Of a DNA stretch of 64,000 nucleotides, positions 33,201-44,150 are shown in pieces. The first letter of the stretch is position 1. Each line of letters begins with the position of its first letter. The notes under the pieces are model-generated. The model did no database searches. It saw nothing but the letters and a program-made list of their open reading frames with translations, and was not told the DNA's origin. A program made the position numbers and the translations under genes. Location: NCBI RefSeq assembly GCF_002575655.3, contig NC_053036.3, positions 646,372,736 to 646,436,735 of the forward strand, given 5' to 3'. Source of the DNA: Aegilops tauschii subsp. strangulata. Its lineage: Eukaryota > Streptophyta > Magnoliopsida > Poales > Poaceae.

Positions 33201-34437
33201 CCGCTGCCGACGCCGGCGTGCCGCCAAGGGCGTGGCCAGCGGCGCAGCAGGGTGCCAGGGATGCCGTGGAGCAGGGGGCGGCTAGTGCGCGGCTCAGCGA
33301 TGCAGAAGGAGCCAGGGTCGGGTCGCGTCGCGTGCGGCAGTGCGGCGTAGTGCGCGCGCGTGCAAAACGTGCGCTCTGGGCGCGCCCAGAGCACGCACGA
33401 CAGGTGCTCGACGAAATGCCAGCGTGGTCTAGAGCGCGAGGGTGGAGCTGGCAAAGCACAGATCGAGGGTAGGGGTGGCTAGGCACTCTGTGGACAAGGT
33501 TGAAAGGCCAGGGGATCAAGTCCACAGTGCAAACCAGAAAGCTTGCCAAAAGTGGTTGTGCACTCCAGGTGTTCGACAGAATGCCAGATGCACATAGGCA
33601 ATTCTTGGAGTGGCCAAAAACTCCAGATCAGTGTCTCTCTAGGTGCAGGAGATGATGGCAAGGTTAGTTTGGCAAAGACAGAAAGTTGATAGTGCAAGAT
33701 TTGCAAAACACCAGTTCTGGACAGAAAACAGAAGGGTTTAGGGCATGCACTTCAAAACCTCCAATAAGCCCAATCTCCTGGACTTAAGAGTTTGGTAGGG
33801 AGGGCTACAAGTAGGAGAAAGCTCAGGGTCACTAGAGCAAGGAAAAAATATGGTTGCAGTACAAATCATCAAATTGGACCAGAATGCAAAAGAGGTTGAT
33901 CCACTCAAATTTTCCAAAGAACATCATTGGGTTTTTGCTTGAAGATGAATTTTATGCATCCACTGATATCTCCAAACACATGGAAGAATTTTCAGAAGAA
34001 TAATTAAATGGGTTGCAGTGCAAAAGTGCCTACTGGACCAGATTGGAAAAGTTGGTGTAGAGCTCAAAATCTCCAATGGCCAAGAGGTATCTTTGCATAA
34101 AAGTGATGTGGGACCATCACATGACATCCCCAAATTTTGGTTGAATTTTTAAAAGCATTTGTCAAGAGGTTGCAGTGCAAATAGGCCCCAAATGCAAAAG
34201 GAATCATTTTAAAGAAAGAAAGCTTTTTGAATAAATAAATCTTGCAACATTTGAATCCTACTGAATAAATAATTGTTTTATTTTAGAGAGAAATCAGTTC
34301 CAACAATACCTTTGAAGGTTTCTCCCACTAGAGGCAAAAACCCATATCACAAAAGGTAAAACTTGACAATTGGAAAAGTTTTATTTCCTGGCAATATTTT
34401 AATAAACAAAACAAGGCCAAAATTTTTGGGTGTCACA
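30272..34437 (-). repeat. LARD 5' LTR
   Basis: 4166 bp, nearly identical to 22715-26888. Differs by scattered substitutions, a shorter CGGCGTA segment near 33346 and the length of homopolymer runs. Contains the 58-bp array at 30790-31021 and a TATATAAAG box at 33012-33020 (minus strand). Confidence 0.95.
30790..31021. repeat. 58-bp tandem repeat in the right LTR, four units
   Basis: Units start at 30790, 30848, 30906 and 30964; same consensus as the array at 23233. Unit 2 differs by one base (GTACT for GTACC). Confidence 0.95.
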
Positions 34438-34750
34438 CGGCACGCCGGTGGAGGGCTAGCATACTCCAATATTAGGTTGGCTCTATGTGATGTGGCTACT
34501 TCATATACTAACCGGATGCTGGCTATACTACTACGGTACTCACACTCCAAGAAGTGACTCGAAAACCATTCATAAATTGAGTCTATGACATGCATTCGCA
34601 ACTAAAATGTACCATTCATTAAATACAACAAGTCATCAACACACAACGACAACGAGGATACATGTTGGATTATAGATTATTTCCAACAAAACATTCTAGC
34701 AAATACTAAAGTTTTCATCACACAACAAATAACAAGCTATGAAATGAACT

Positions 34751-36147
34751 TCAACTCAACCAATCCTCGGCGTTGGAAACGCTTGCTTTGAACCATAGGT
34801 GCTCTGGGAAGGGCCAGCTATTGTCAATATCGAGAGCAACGCATGACTGATCATCCAGGCTGAAGCGGCATATATCAGGACCAGGGTAGGGAACCACCGA
34901 GATGTCCGAGGTATAGATATAGTTGCTTCTCATAAATTGTAGTAACGTTGTGTCAACAGCAGCTGGATCGCCTTTCACCATCATTGGATAGTTTGGTCCA
35001 AGGAAGAGCGAGTTTGTTCCAAGACTATCAATACTGAACCAGGGAGAAGGTGTTTGCGCTAGCACACTAGTATCCGTCCTGAATACCATGCAATGGGTGA
35101 TGGAATAGGTCAGGAGAGGGCGACCATGGGAGACAACACCTGCTTCCTTAGTAGTAACAGTCTGAGTGAACTGTATACAGACAAGAAGAGGTGATCCATC
35201 GGAATTAGTTGCCAGGCGCCACTGAGTATATAAGTTCTGCTCCTCCTCATGCTCGTGATCATCACCATCGTCATCTCCCCCTTGCTTATAAATTTTTTCA
35301 AGTATAGGTGGTGGAATGTTCACAGGACCTTGGAAACACAAGAAGAAGGTTAATTAGTAAAGGGAAACTTGCTAACCCGCATGCATGTGGATGAAACAAT
35401 TATAATTACGGTGGAAGACAAATGTACCGAAACTACGAGGATCCCATGCAAAAACAGTGCCACGAGTGGTGGCAGCAAACACAAGATCCTCCTATTCAAT
35501 TGCATCACAGTACACATCCGTGTATAGAAACTGATTTTTGAGCAATATCCATCCAGTCAACCACGAAGGACGGCAACAAGCTTGTCGAAGATAGCAACAA
35601 CTTGATAGTTCTTGTAATTCCAAGAGCGGTTGGGAACTCGACAAATTACTATCTTCAGTAGAGGACAGTCACCATGATCGTATTTGAACGTACGTAGATC
35701 ATCTGTGTGCTCAACCTCAGGGCACTCGGAGATTTTTGGAGGTGGAATCCGTTGACGAGTGTACACATTCACAAGTTCCCAGTCGCAATTGTACCCAATA
35801 TAAACAACCCAATCTCCATTTGTGCCAGCCCAGGACTTACCCTTAAGCGATGGCATCTTGACATCACACGTATCATTATCAAGTGGCATCAACTTGTACA
35901 AGGCGAGGCCTCCGTCGTCCGCGCCCATGCGAACAGGCTTATAGCGAAGAAGATAAGGGAGATCAAACCGCTCCTGGACCCTTGGGTTCCTTGTAATGAT
36001 GTTATTAGTTGAGTCGAGAATGGGCTTGAACGAACCTGCCATGCTAGCCGAGGTGATGACGTCGCACCGATCAATGAGTTCCCCCACCACGTCATCTTTC
36101 AGATCGGGGCAAGAATAAAGGGGTCGTTTCCGGCTTGTTCCCTCCAT
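34751..36147 (-). pseudogene. F-box-associated DUF295 protein gene, broken
   Basis: Minus strand from ATG at 36147 (MEGTSRKRPLYSCPDLKDDV). An F-box-like first stretch is followed by DUF295 beta-propeller sequence (NGDWVVYIGYNCDWELVNVY, RTFKYDHGDCPLLKIVICRV, YKNYQVVAIFDKLVAVLR). The frame shifts at about 35551-35562, continues GWILLKNQFLYTDVYCDAIE, hits a TAG at 35492-35494, continues EDLVFAATTRGTVFAWDPRS to an intron at about 35430-35345, and resumes in exon 2 (PVNIPPPILEKIYKQGG, acidic run, YTQWRLATNSDGSPLLV, end EDWLS at 34751). DUF295/KIB-type proteins are mostly plant F-box substrate receptors. The retained intron argues for DNA-level capture by the CACTA, not retroposition. Confidence 0.78.
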
Positions 36148-36210
36148 GGAGAAGATGATCGAACAATGGCAGAAGGAAGGGTGAAGGCAAATGGAGGAGG
36201 GACGAAGAGC

Positions 36211-36340
36211 GTGCGACAACAGTTCCAAATCGAGAGGGAAAGGCGAAGAGTCGGCGGACGGTTGCCAGTTTGCCAAGGTACATGAAGAGGCGCCCCGGCC
36301 TACACGTCCTTTCGGAAATTGTACAAAAGGACTCGCCGTC
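36211..36340. repeat. 130-bp direct repeat, copy 2
   Basis: Nearly identical to 19700-19829; begins 64 bp upstream of the DUF295 start codon. Confidence 0.9.
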
Positions 36341-38788
36341 GTCTCACTGACATGTTGGAACGGGACCACATGTCAACGAAACATCGTGTGTAATTTCTCG
36401 TGCAACATGCGATCTGGCCGCGTTGGCCCGAGGTGCCGCATTATTTCTCGACTTTATTTTTTTAATGGCGTGCCGTTCAGTTTTGAAGCACGACTAACTG
36501 GTACTGTTTGCAGAGAAAATATAAACTACTCTACCACTACTCCACCTCTAGTACTAGTAGTATAAAAAAGATATATAGGCTGGAGCTTCAGAGCTTTCTT
36601 GCTAAGGGCTGCCACTTGCTTCTCACACTATCACCCTCTCTCCAGATCTAAAAAAGACGGCCCTCTCTCCCTCCCCACCGGTGGTTACAGATCCGCCGGG
36701 GAAGAAAAGGACGTGCAGTGTTGACGCACTCGTCGTCGGCGAGCGAGGTCACGCACTGACGACAAGGCCGTCCTCTCAGACCTAGCGCCCGTGTGGGATG
36801 GCCTCCGTCCCCAAGCTCGTTGTCGTAGTGCGTGTGGAGGACGATGACCACGAGCGAAGCCACTTCCCGCCGACCCTCAGGTATGCTACCTCTTTTCGAA
36901 CCATACCCTTGTTCTATTGCCCCATCTGCCATGTCGCTGCATGTGGATCTTTTTCCACTCCACCATCTTCCCAATTTGCTATCCTCTGCTCTGCTGGTCA
37001 CGCAGACGAAAACCTTAATTTCACTATTAGAGGAAACCCTACTTCATGCAGACTAATCCATGTCTGGGTTGAATAAGGAAAGTAAGAGAGACTGTACTGT
37101 CCAAGAGAGTAGGCATCGAACCCGCATCTAGGTTGAGAAGGGGAAAATCAGTAGCTAAGGAACGAGTATCGTGTCTCTTGGTTGAAGAAGGGTAGAAAGG
37201 CAAGACAACGCAATAGAGAATGACCAGGTCGATCGGTTTGTTGTCCTCACATAGGAAAAAGGTGGCTAAACATAACAAAAATGGGACGTAATCCACATAT
37301 GCTGCCTGGATATTTGTTGCTCTGGGCAACCATACCTCCCTCACCACTCTATGCGTCCGTGGAGGTACATCGTACTGGTGCACCCACTGTCCGAATGGGC
37401 CTCGGATGCTCTTAGTCTAACTTTTTTGCTGTTAGTATAACGCCAGCAGTCAAGTCAAGCAATGCTACTGCTAAAGTGATGCCACATTTAACTAATGCCG
37501 CACTCAGTCTAATGCCACCGATAAATTTAAGCAATGCCATTTAATGTCACTGGATTATTTCAGGGTTAGCTGTTGATTGTGGATGTATTAAAGATTTTCA
37601 ACTAAGGCATTCTAATGATGTTGCACAGCCAGTATACCAACGATGAAACTTGTTACTACCTTCATCAGCCTCTGTTGCCTTATTTATTCCTTCAAAAAGG
37701 TGGTTAGAAACAGTCTTGCTACCTTTTCCCATTAAGAAATTGGAATGCTTATATTTGTGAGTCTATGCTTCAACTAGTGCCACTTTTATAGTAATCACAC
37801 TTTCAATATCTATGCAAACAGGGATGCTCGAGTTTAGTGGAACTGCACAAAAAGTCCAACTGGTTCAACATTAGGAGCATGTTTTCTCCCAAACCTTTAT
37901 ATCCAATTGGTGGCACTATGAGCTGTTCATTAAGAAGGTACATGCTTTGCTACTATCTTGCTACTCTTTTTGTACTGTCATTAGATAGTATACTAGTGGT
38001 TTGCATGTGAATTTATTGGCAGGGTGGACCTACATTGGAGGTGCAGGACATGATTCAATGACTGGATGCTCAATTTTGGTTGTATCGATTTCACCTCTTC
38101 CATCACTGCGAACATGGATATCCTTGGTCTGATGAAGAATAGGCGCTATATTTCTACTCTGAACAAGCAAATCAATTCAGTATGAAATTGTCCAGGGCAA
38201 AACATGACTGTATCAAATTGTCCAGTGCAAAACATGACAGATCTAAGCGGAAGAGACATGTTTAAACCGAAAATACAAGGTGGAGTATATGTTTACTAGC
38301 TGCATGATATTTGTGCAGACAGAGATGTCTGCCCGTTGCTATTTAGCAAACACACAAAGTGACCGCAATTTTGGTTGAACTGCACAAGAGAATAGTGTAG
38401 TCACTGCATGCAGTGCCATTTGAAAATAGACACAGAAAGATTGGATAGTCACTTCATGGACTGCAGAAAAGTAGTACTGTACTATTTATTGGCCAACACT
38501 AGGTGCTTCATTGCTTTGGTATAATTATACAATGGGCATCATTTTGCCTAAGTTAAAGTTTGTATTTCGAAAATAGTCTCGCCGTGTGTTTAAGAGAAGA
38601 CCAAATCATATTGCAGTGGATGTTCCTCCATCATGTGTGGTTCATTCCCATGGTTCCAGCTATTGGTGAAACCACTTACGTTTGCAAGAGGAATTGTAGA
38701 GTTCACAAACAAATTTGTCATTCAGTTTGTACTGAATGTTGGCCAAGAGAAGCATCCATGTTAGTAGGAAGAACATATGTTTTTTCTA
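36341..38788. other. Inner-CACTA spacer, possible captured 5' gene end
   Basis: TATAAAAAAG followed by ATATATAGG (about 36560) and a possible plus-strand first exon MASVPKLVVVVRVEDDDHER from 36798 with a CAG|GTATGC donor near 36878 could be a captured 5' gene end, but I cannot name it. 37400-38550 is AT-rich, with repeated TGCCAC and AATGCCA motifs, and no gene. Confidence 0.35.
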
Positions 38789-38960
38789 GATCTTTGCTTT
38801 TGGAGCTACATATTTGTATATGATCTGTGAATCATTGAGATGCATTAACATGTTGATCTTATGTATGGGAATCGTACTAGTTGGTTTTAGTTGTGGCCGA
38901 TCTTTGCTTTTGGAGCTACATATTTGTATATGATCTGTGAATCATTGAGATGCATTAACA
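38789..38960. repeat. Tandem duplication, 110-bp period
   Basis: A 62-bp sequence beginning GATCTTTGCTTTTGGAGCTA and ending GAGATGCATTAACA occurs at 38789-38850 and 38899-38960 without visible change. Confidence 0.93.
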
Positions 38961-39533
38961 GTTCCTTATATCTGTTCGCTCAGTGTTTACAAGTTACCGA
39001 TCGATCACTAGCTAGCCTACTAATGCGCTCCTGGCTGTTTTAGTTGCGACGCAAGATTCGAAGTGGCGGTTTTTTGAATAGAAATGCCTACCTCTGAAGA
39101 AATTGACAAGCTGCTTTGAAGAAAATGCCATGCGAATCTGAAGAAACTGCTAGCAAAAACGTTCGCAAATGTCTTATCTCCAGCTAAAGTTCATCAATTA
39201 ATGCCCTCGGCTGCGACTCGGTGCATGCTGCTCCGCGTACTGGCTGCGAGCGATATTGAGTGCCCGCATGCAGCCAGTCGTAATTAAGGCAACTAACTGA
39301 TGCGAAAAAGATGCACTTTAATTGTTGCGGGCCTTTTAAGTCCGTGGACAAGGAGGGAGATGATTCGAGTGCACTCGTTTGACCGTAAGGCCGCCGTGCG
39401 ACCCAGCACGGACGGGACGGGACGGCACAGTCAGAATTTCAGTTTCTCTAGTTTTCCACGCCAAGCTGGCGCGCTAAGCTATGCCTGCTTCATTATGCAT
39501 TGAATTCCGATGACCGTCGCGCTACCTTCCGCT
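38961..39533. other. Spacer upstream of the coiled-coil gene
   Basis: No gene seen; ends at a TATAAG box. Confidence 0.5.
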
Positions 39534-39539
39534 TATAAG
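39534..39539 (+). promoter_or_regulatory. TATA box of the coiled-coil gene
   Basis: TATAAG, 118 bp upstream of the ATG at 39652. Confidence 0.6.
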
Positions 39540-39651
39540 TACAGTTTCTCGGCCTTCTATGGTGGCACCGTGACCCAACTTGCCCTATCCTCATAAGCCC
39601 CCACCGGCCCGATGTTGCTCGCCACTTATCCTCGCTCTCGCCACGTCCGCC

Positions 39652-40170
39652 ATGGCCCCGCCCGTCCGCGATAGGCGTGGCCGGAGGCGGTCACCGCCGG
39701 AACTAGTGTTCGGTTTTTCACCGGAAGGCAGACGGAGGGAGGAGGCATTCTATCGGTCTTTAGATGGCAATGCGGAGATCGAGGACTTGTTGGAGCGCGA
39801 CCGCCTGGCGGAGGAGCTGGAGTTGTTGGAGCGCGACCGCTTGGCGGATGAGCAGCGTATCGCCGATTTGTGCCGCCAGCAGGACATGGAGCAGCAGCGC
39901 ACCGACACTCTGAGTCGCGAGCAGAGCGCCCGCACGTGGGCCGACTACATGGAGGCCGGTGCCTGGCAAATGGCCCTGGAGGTTGTCGGGCACGCACGCG
40001 TTCGCGACGCCGATTTTTACTACCAGCTCGTCAAGTGGGTTTCCCGCTTAGAAGCCGAAGCTTCGGTGGACCACGCCGGCATGGAAAGGGCCAACGCGCG
40101 CGAGCAACGCGCCCTATTGCACCTCTGGCAAGTCCAAGGCGAGGCGGAGGACGCCGGTGCCGGCGTTTAG
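39652..40170 (+). CDS. Coiled-coil protein, 172 residues, unknown family
   Basis: I chose the ATG at 39652 (CCGCCATGGCC, near-ideal plant/animal start context); nothing upstream in frame has a better ATG. The protein starts MAPPVRDRRGRRRSPPELVF with a basic, proline-rich head, then a long charged coiled coil containing two near-repeats (DLLERDRLAEELE and ELLERDRLADEQR), then a helical part (WADYMEAGAWQMALEVVGHA, FYYQLVKWVSRLEAEASVDH) and a short acidic end. Stop TAG at 40168-40170. No membrane segment. The frame is open, GC-rich at third positions like grass genes, and lies at the inner edge of the right subterminal region of the inner CACTA. Function unknown; a DNA-binding accessory protein of the element is possible but unproven. 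Confidence 0.66.
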   Translation: MAPPVRDRRGRRRSPPELVFGFSPEGRRREEAFYRSLDGNAEIEDLLERDRLAEELELLERDRLADEQRIADLCRQQDMEQQRTDTLSREQSARTWADYMEAGAWQMALEVVGHARVRDADFYYQLVKWVSRLEAEASVDHAGMERANAREQRALLHLWQVQGEAEDAGAGV

Positions 40171-40699
40171 CGTGTACCGCAGATGGCGGCCGGCATCGTC
40201 TAGTTAGCTAAGAGTAAGTTAGTACTTGTACGCTACTAGAGTATTAGTGGAAGTAGATAGTTAACTTGGCTATGATGGTTGTCAACGTGGAAGTCAGTAC
40301 TCTATATGTGGATCAGACCTGTTACTTTGCTCTGAATATTGAACTTTCCGTTTGAACATAAGGAATGGGCTGTTATTTTTTTAAATGGGTTGTATTTGTC
40401 CTCCACGGGTTTAGAGGCTGACTTGTGGGCCTACCAAGTTGACGCGTACACAACCAGGAGATGATTGTTCGTGGAGAGGATGACAGCAGGGACCCGCCAA
40501 GGTCATGGCAGTACGCAAGCAAAGTGCCTCCTTATTTCAATCCAATAAAAAAATGGCTCCTCGTAATGGATTTCTGACATCTGGGTCCCATGCCATTGTC
40601 AACGTAGTCAATAAACGAGAGAGTTGCAAAACGAGCGGCTGACATCAGGGACCCAGCAGCTCGCCCAGTTATTTTTGTTTTGGGTCAATTTGATAAATA

Positions 40700-40935
40700 C
40701 CACTCCAAATCTGGTGTTTCTAAGAAATGCCATTGCAATTTCCAAACTTTCAAAAATGCCATTTCATGCCATCCCCAGTGGCATTTTTCGAAGTCTGGAG
40801 TGGCGTTTTTTAAAGTTTGCAAATTGCAGTGGCGTTTTCCAAAGTTTGCAAAAATTGAAGTGGCATTTTTCAAAGTTTGGAAATTGCAGTGGCATTTTTA
40901 TGAATCGCCATATTTGTTGTGGCATTTATCTAATT
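40700..40935. repeat. Short repeats in direct and inverted order
   Basis: Four direct units of about 36-40 bp with GTGGC(A/G)TTTTTCAAAGTTTG and AAATTGCAGTGGC; the first two (40722-40770) are in inverse orientation, so the block can fold. Confidence 0.8.
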
Positions 40936-41581
40936 TGTTTTTGAGACGGAAGCAGGGTGTCAACTGGGCTGTGCGGGGCACTCTGGCATGTCTAGACAGC
41001 CTTCTCTTTTATGTTTCCCACAGACCAGCCCAGTAGTGTTTTTTTCTTTCTAAAAATGGCCAGCCCAGTTTTTTTGTGATTTGCCAAGTAAGTCGCTTTG
41101 TCAGGCCTATTGGGCTGCAAATCTTTCAAGACGAGGAGAGCTTCATTCGGCTGGATGAGAAAATGGCCTATCAATAATGAGAAATGGGATGTACATTTTT
41201 AAAACACATCAAACCGGCAATTACTTTCAAATTTCTTTTTTTTCATTTCAAGATTTTAAATTGCATTAATTTTTATGCGTTGACAATTTGTTGGATTTTA
41301 TATTGATATACATTTATTTTTAAAATCAGTTTGATTGTGACTCGAAATTCGGGATTAAAAACAATTCGGACTGCACCGAAATATGCAACATTTCGTATAA
41401 TTTTTTAACCGTGGCCACAATATGGGCTGTTATGCTAACAAAAAGAATATGGGCTCCAAAAGAAACCTTCAGAATTAGCAAATGGGCTGTAAATGATTAG
41501 AAATAATGGCAGATGGGTTGTATGCTATTTTCCACATATTTGAGGCTTTCCTAAAAAAAGGTTGACGCACAAGCAGTGACT

Positions 41582-42780
41582 GTTGGATGGCCATCCAACG
41601 GCCATCGTGCTTCTTCAATCTCTGCTCTTCCTGCTCCAGCCGCTCAAACAAGCGCCGGCGGGACTGCCTGCTCCCTCCTCCCCGCGGCCGGCTCTGCTGC
41701 CGCGCAGGCCTCACCGCCCCACCGTACTCCCATCGCTGGTCTAGCCATCCCTCTACTCACCCACACCTGCTGTTATTCTCCGGTGACGGCAGATGAACCA
41801 GTAAACCCTCATACAGTCGTACTTCCCTCCGCGTGGGAAACAACTGCCGAGTCTTCCCTGCCTCCGTGTCGTTCCCTTCCTAGGCCTCGCCGTCGTCCAC
41901 TGCCCTGGTGCTCTCGGCGCGGCCTGGTCAACGTGGTCAACGACCGACATGCATCTGAAGTGTACTGTACGTGGAGAGGCCGACAGCTGGGTCCACGGCC
42001 GCATGCATGGAAATGCCTCATTACGCGCAAAATAATGATTCCTCCACCTGACATCAGGGACCCACCGAAAGGGCCTTTGTATTTCGCGAAAAAAATGTTA
42101 CCGCCACTGACAGCTCGGACCCACCAGCTATATCTTCGCACGCAAGGAAGTGCCTCCTTATTACACAAAAAAAAATGAATACTCCCCCTGCTAGTTGGGA
42201 CCCACCATGGTGGGAGGCTGACTTGTGGGCCTACTAAGTTGACTGGGATGGGGGCCTTTGTCAACTTTAGTCAATATGAACGATTCTAGCTCCAGTGACC
42301 ATACGATGTCCATCCAACGGCCGTAGTGCTTCTTCAACCTCTGGTCTTCTTGCTCCAGCCGCCCAAAGCAGCGCCGGTCGTGCCGCATGCTCCTGCCTCC
42401 CGTGGCCGGCTGTGCTGCCGCAGAGGCCTCACCGTCCCCTACTATTCCCACCGCTGGCCAGGGCCTGCGGCGACGGCAGCCTCACACCGCAGCCGAACCA
42501 GTGAACCCTCGTACTCCTCTCCGCGCGGGCTTCCACTGCCACGTCTTCCCCGGCTCCCCGTCGTCCCCTTCCTAGGCCTCGCCGTTGTCCACCGCCCTGG
42601 TGCTCTCGGCGCGGCGTGGTCAACGTGGTCAAGGAATGACTTCCATCGGACGTGGACTGTACATGGAGAGGCTGACAGCTGGGTCCACGGCCGCAGCAAG
42701 GAAGTGCCTCCTTATTACGCGGAAAATAATGATTCCTCCACCTGACAGCTGGGACCCATCGGATGGTCCACTGTATTTGT
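41582..42780. repeat. Tandem duplication, about 719-bp period
   Basis: CATCCAACGGCC starts matching blocks at 41592 and 42311. Both then run through CTTCTTCAA(T/C)CTCTG, GCTCCAGCCGC, GCCGGCTCTGCTGCCG-like sequence, GGTGCTCTCGGCGCGGC and TGATTCCTCCACCTGACA. An older diverged duplication. Confidence 0.85.
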
Positions 42781-42945
42781 GAAAAAAATGTTTCCCCCTG
42801 ACTGCTGGGACCCACCAGCTACATCTTCGCACGCAAGGAAGTGCGTTCGGGAAAAAAAATTTGATTCGCCCCCTGACTGCTGGGACCCACCAACTACATC
42901 TTCGCAGGCAAGGAAGTGCCTGACAGTCGGGACCCACCTGGTCGA
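42780..42945. repeat. Short tandem repeat, about 70-bp period
   Basis: CCCCCTGACTGCTGGGACCC followed by ACCA(G/A)CTACATCTTCGCA and GCAAGGAAGTGC, in two full units (about 42795 and 42868) and one partial. Confidence 0.85.
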
Positions 42946-43229
42946 AGCGTACGTAGCGTTGTCATTCTGGTCGCGAACGTGTACGTACATATATACTGGT
43001 GGATGTAGAGGCGCGCACGTGTCGTAGTAGAGGCGCGCACGTAGCATGTACACGTACGTACAGCGGCCAGTGTGCAAGAAAGAAAATACGGCCACGTATG
43101 TACATACGGGCAGGGTCTCGAACGCCTACTCGCGCATACGTACGGCCAGGGCTCGTGTACATGGCTGGGTCGGAACGGAGAAACAGTGTCGTCGTCGTGG
43201 TCATGGGGAGCCAACCGGCTGGGTCGGAA

Positions 43230-43545
43230 CGGAATGCGTCGTCGTGTTCATCGGGAGGGCTTGGACGGAACAGCCGATGGAAACGAGGCCTGACGTACCG
43301 CAGAACGGAGGAAACGACCTTGTGTTCGACCGGCCACGTTTGAAACGGGATCCTGTTCATCGGGAGGGGTCTGGCGTACCGCAAAACGGAGGAAACAGAC
43401 CTCCTACGGTCGAAACGGGGGTCCTGTTGATCGGGAGGGGTGCGGCGTACCGCAAAACGGAGGAAACAGACTTGTGTTGGAGCGCTACGGTCGAAACGGG
43501 GGTCCTGTTCATCGGGAGGGGTGTGGCGTACCGCAAAACGGGACT
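43230..43545. repeat. Tandem repeat built on TGTTCATCGGGAGGGG
   Basis: Units with CTGTT(C/G)ATCGGGAGGGG, GGCGTACCGCAAAACGGA and GTCGAAACGGGGGTC at about 43244, 43353, 43423 and 43504. Confidence 0.88.
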
Positions 43546-43554
43546 CAACGGGAT

Positions 43555-43980
43555 ACTGTTCATCTCCACCGTCGACCCCCTCCAGCTTCCACGGGCTACT
43601 GTTCATCCACCGTCGATCTCCTCCAGCCTCCACCTGCGACTGTTCATCCACGGGCTCCTGTTCATCCAGCCTCCACCACGCGCTACTCCACCGGCTACTG
43701 TTCAACCAGCCCTCTCCATGGGCTCCTGTTCAACCACCCCTCCACGGGCTACTGTTCATCCAACCCTCCACCGTCTACTGTTCATTCTGCCCTCCACGCG
43801 GTGGTCCTGTTCATCCTGCCCTCCACGGGGTCCTGTTCATCCAGCCCCAACCGGCTCGATCGATCGGGGTCCTGTCCATCCAGAGGCAACACCACGGGGT
43901 CCTGTTCATCCACCCCCACCGGGAACTGTTCATCCAAACCCCCCAGCAACGCTCACTATTCATCCAGAGGCAACATCGAT
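43555..43980. repeat. Array of CTGTTCATCCA units
   Basis: More than a dozen units of about 25-35 bp combining CTGTTCATCCA with CCTCCACGGG-like sequence. Unit lengths and linkers vary. It gives false open frames in four phases. Confidence 0.9.
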
Positions 43981-44150
43981 CGGCTTCAGTTAGCAGCAGT
44001 AGCGAAGGAATCACTCGATCGGGTTCAGTTAACAGCCATCGATCGGTCGCTCGGGTTCAGTAACGCATAGCCTGTAGTGCAATCACTCGGGTTCAGTTAG
44101 AGCCCAACGCCTCGCTCGGGTTCAGTTAGAGCCAACGCCTCGCACACACG
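43981..44150. repeat. CGGGTTCAGTTAGAGCC repeats
   Basis: Five copies of (T/C)CGGGTTCAGTTA or TCGGGTTCAGTAA between 44019 and 44135, the innermost terminal array before the right end of the inner CACTA. Confidence 0.85.

Larger units (their letters stand above)
22715..34437 (-). mobile_element. LARD-like non-autonomous LTR retrotransposon, 11.7 kb
   Basis: Two long terminal repeats (22715-26888 and 30272-34437; 4174 and 4166 bp) start TGTGACACCC and end GGTCGTGACA on the minus strand and are flanked by CGGCA (22710-22714, 34438-34442). The primer site TGGTATCAGAGCC (initiator tRNA-Met) lies 4 bp inside the right LTR and the polypurine tract next to the left LTR, so the element reads on the minus strand. 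The 3383-bp internal region has no gag, protease, reverse transcriptase, RNase H or integrase motif. Long LTRs with a short non-pol interior fit large retrotransposon derivatives (Sukkula/Erika-like by architecture). By eye I count roughly twenty differences between the LTRs, indicating a recent insertion. Confidence 0.93.

Noticed and set aside
32677..33549. 290-codon minus-strand frame in the LARD LTR (with a partner at 25186-25905)
   Set aside because: GC-rich LTR sequence open in several phases; the frame differs between the two LTRs through an indel, and no domain is visible.
38560..38823. Cys-rich plus-strand frame of 87 codons
   Set aside because: No domain match, AT-rich spacer, and it runs into the 62-bp duplication.
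42326..42745. 139-codon plus-strand frame
   Set aside because: Its sister copy 719 bp upstream does not keep the same frame, so it is not coding.
43046..43993. Long plus-strand open frame (315 codons) and overlapping frames on both strands
   Set aside because: It runs through CTGTTCATCC-type tandem repeats; open frames in several phases at once come from the repeat unit, and the translation is His/Pro/Ser low complexity.
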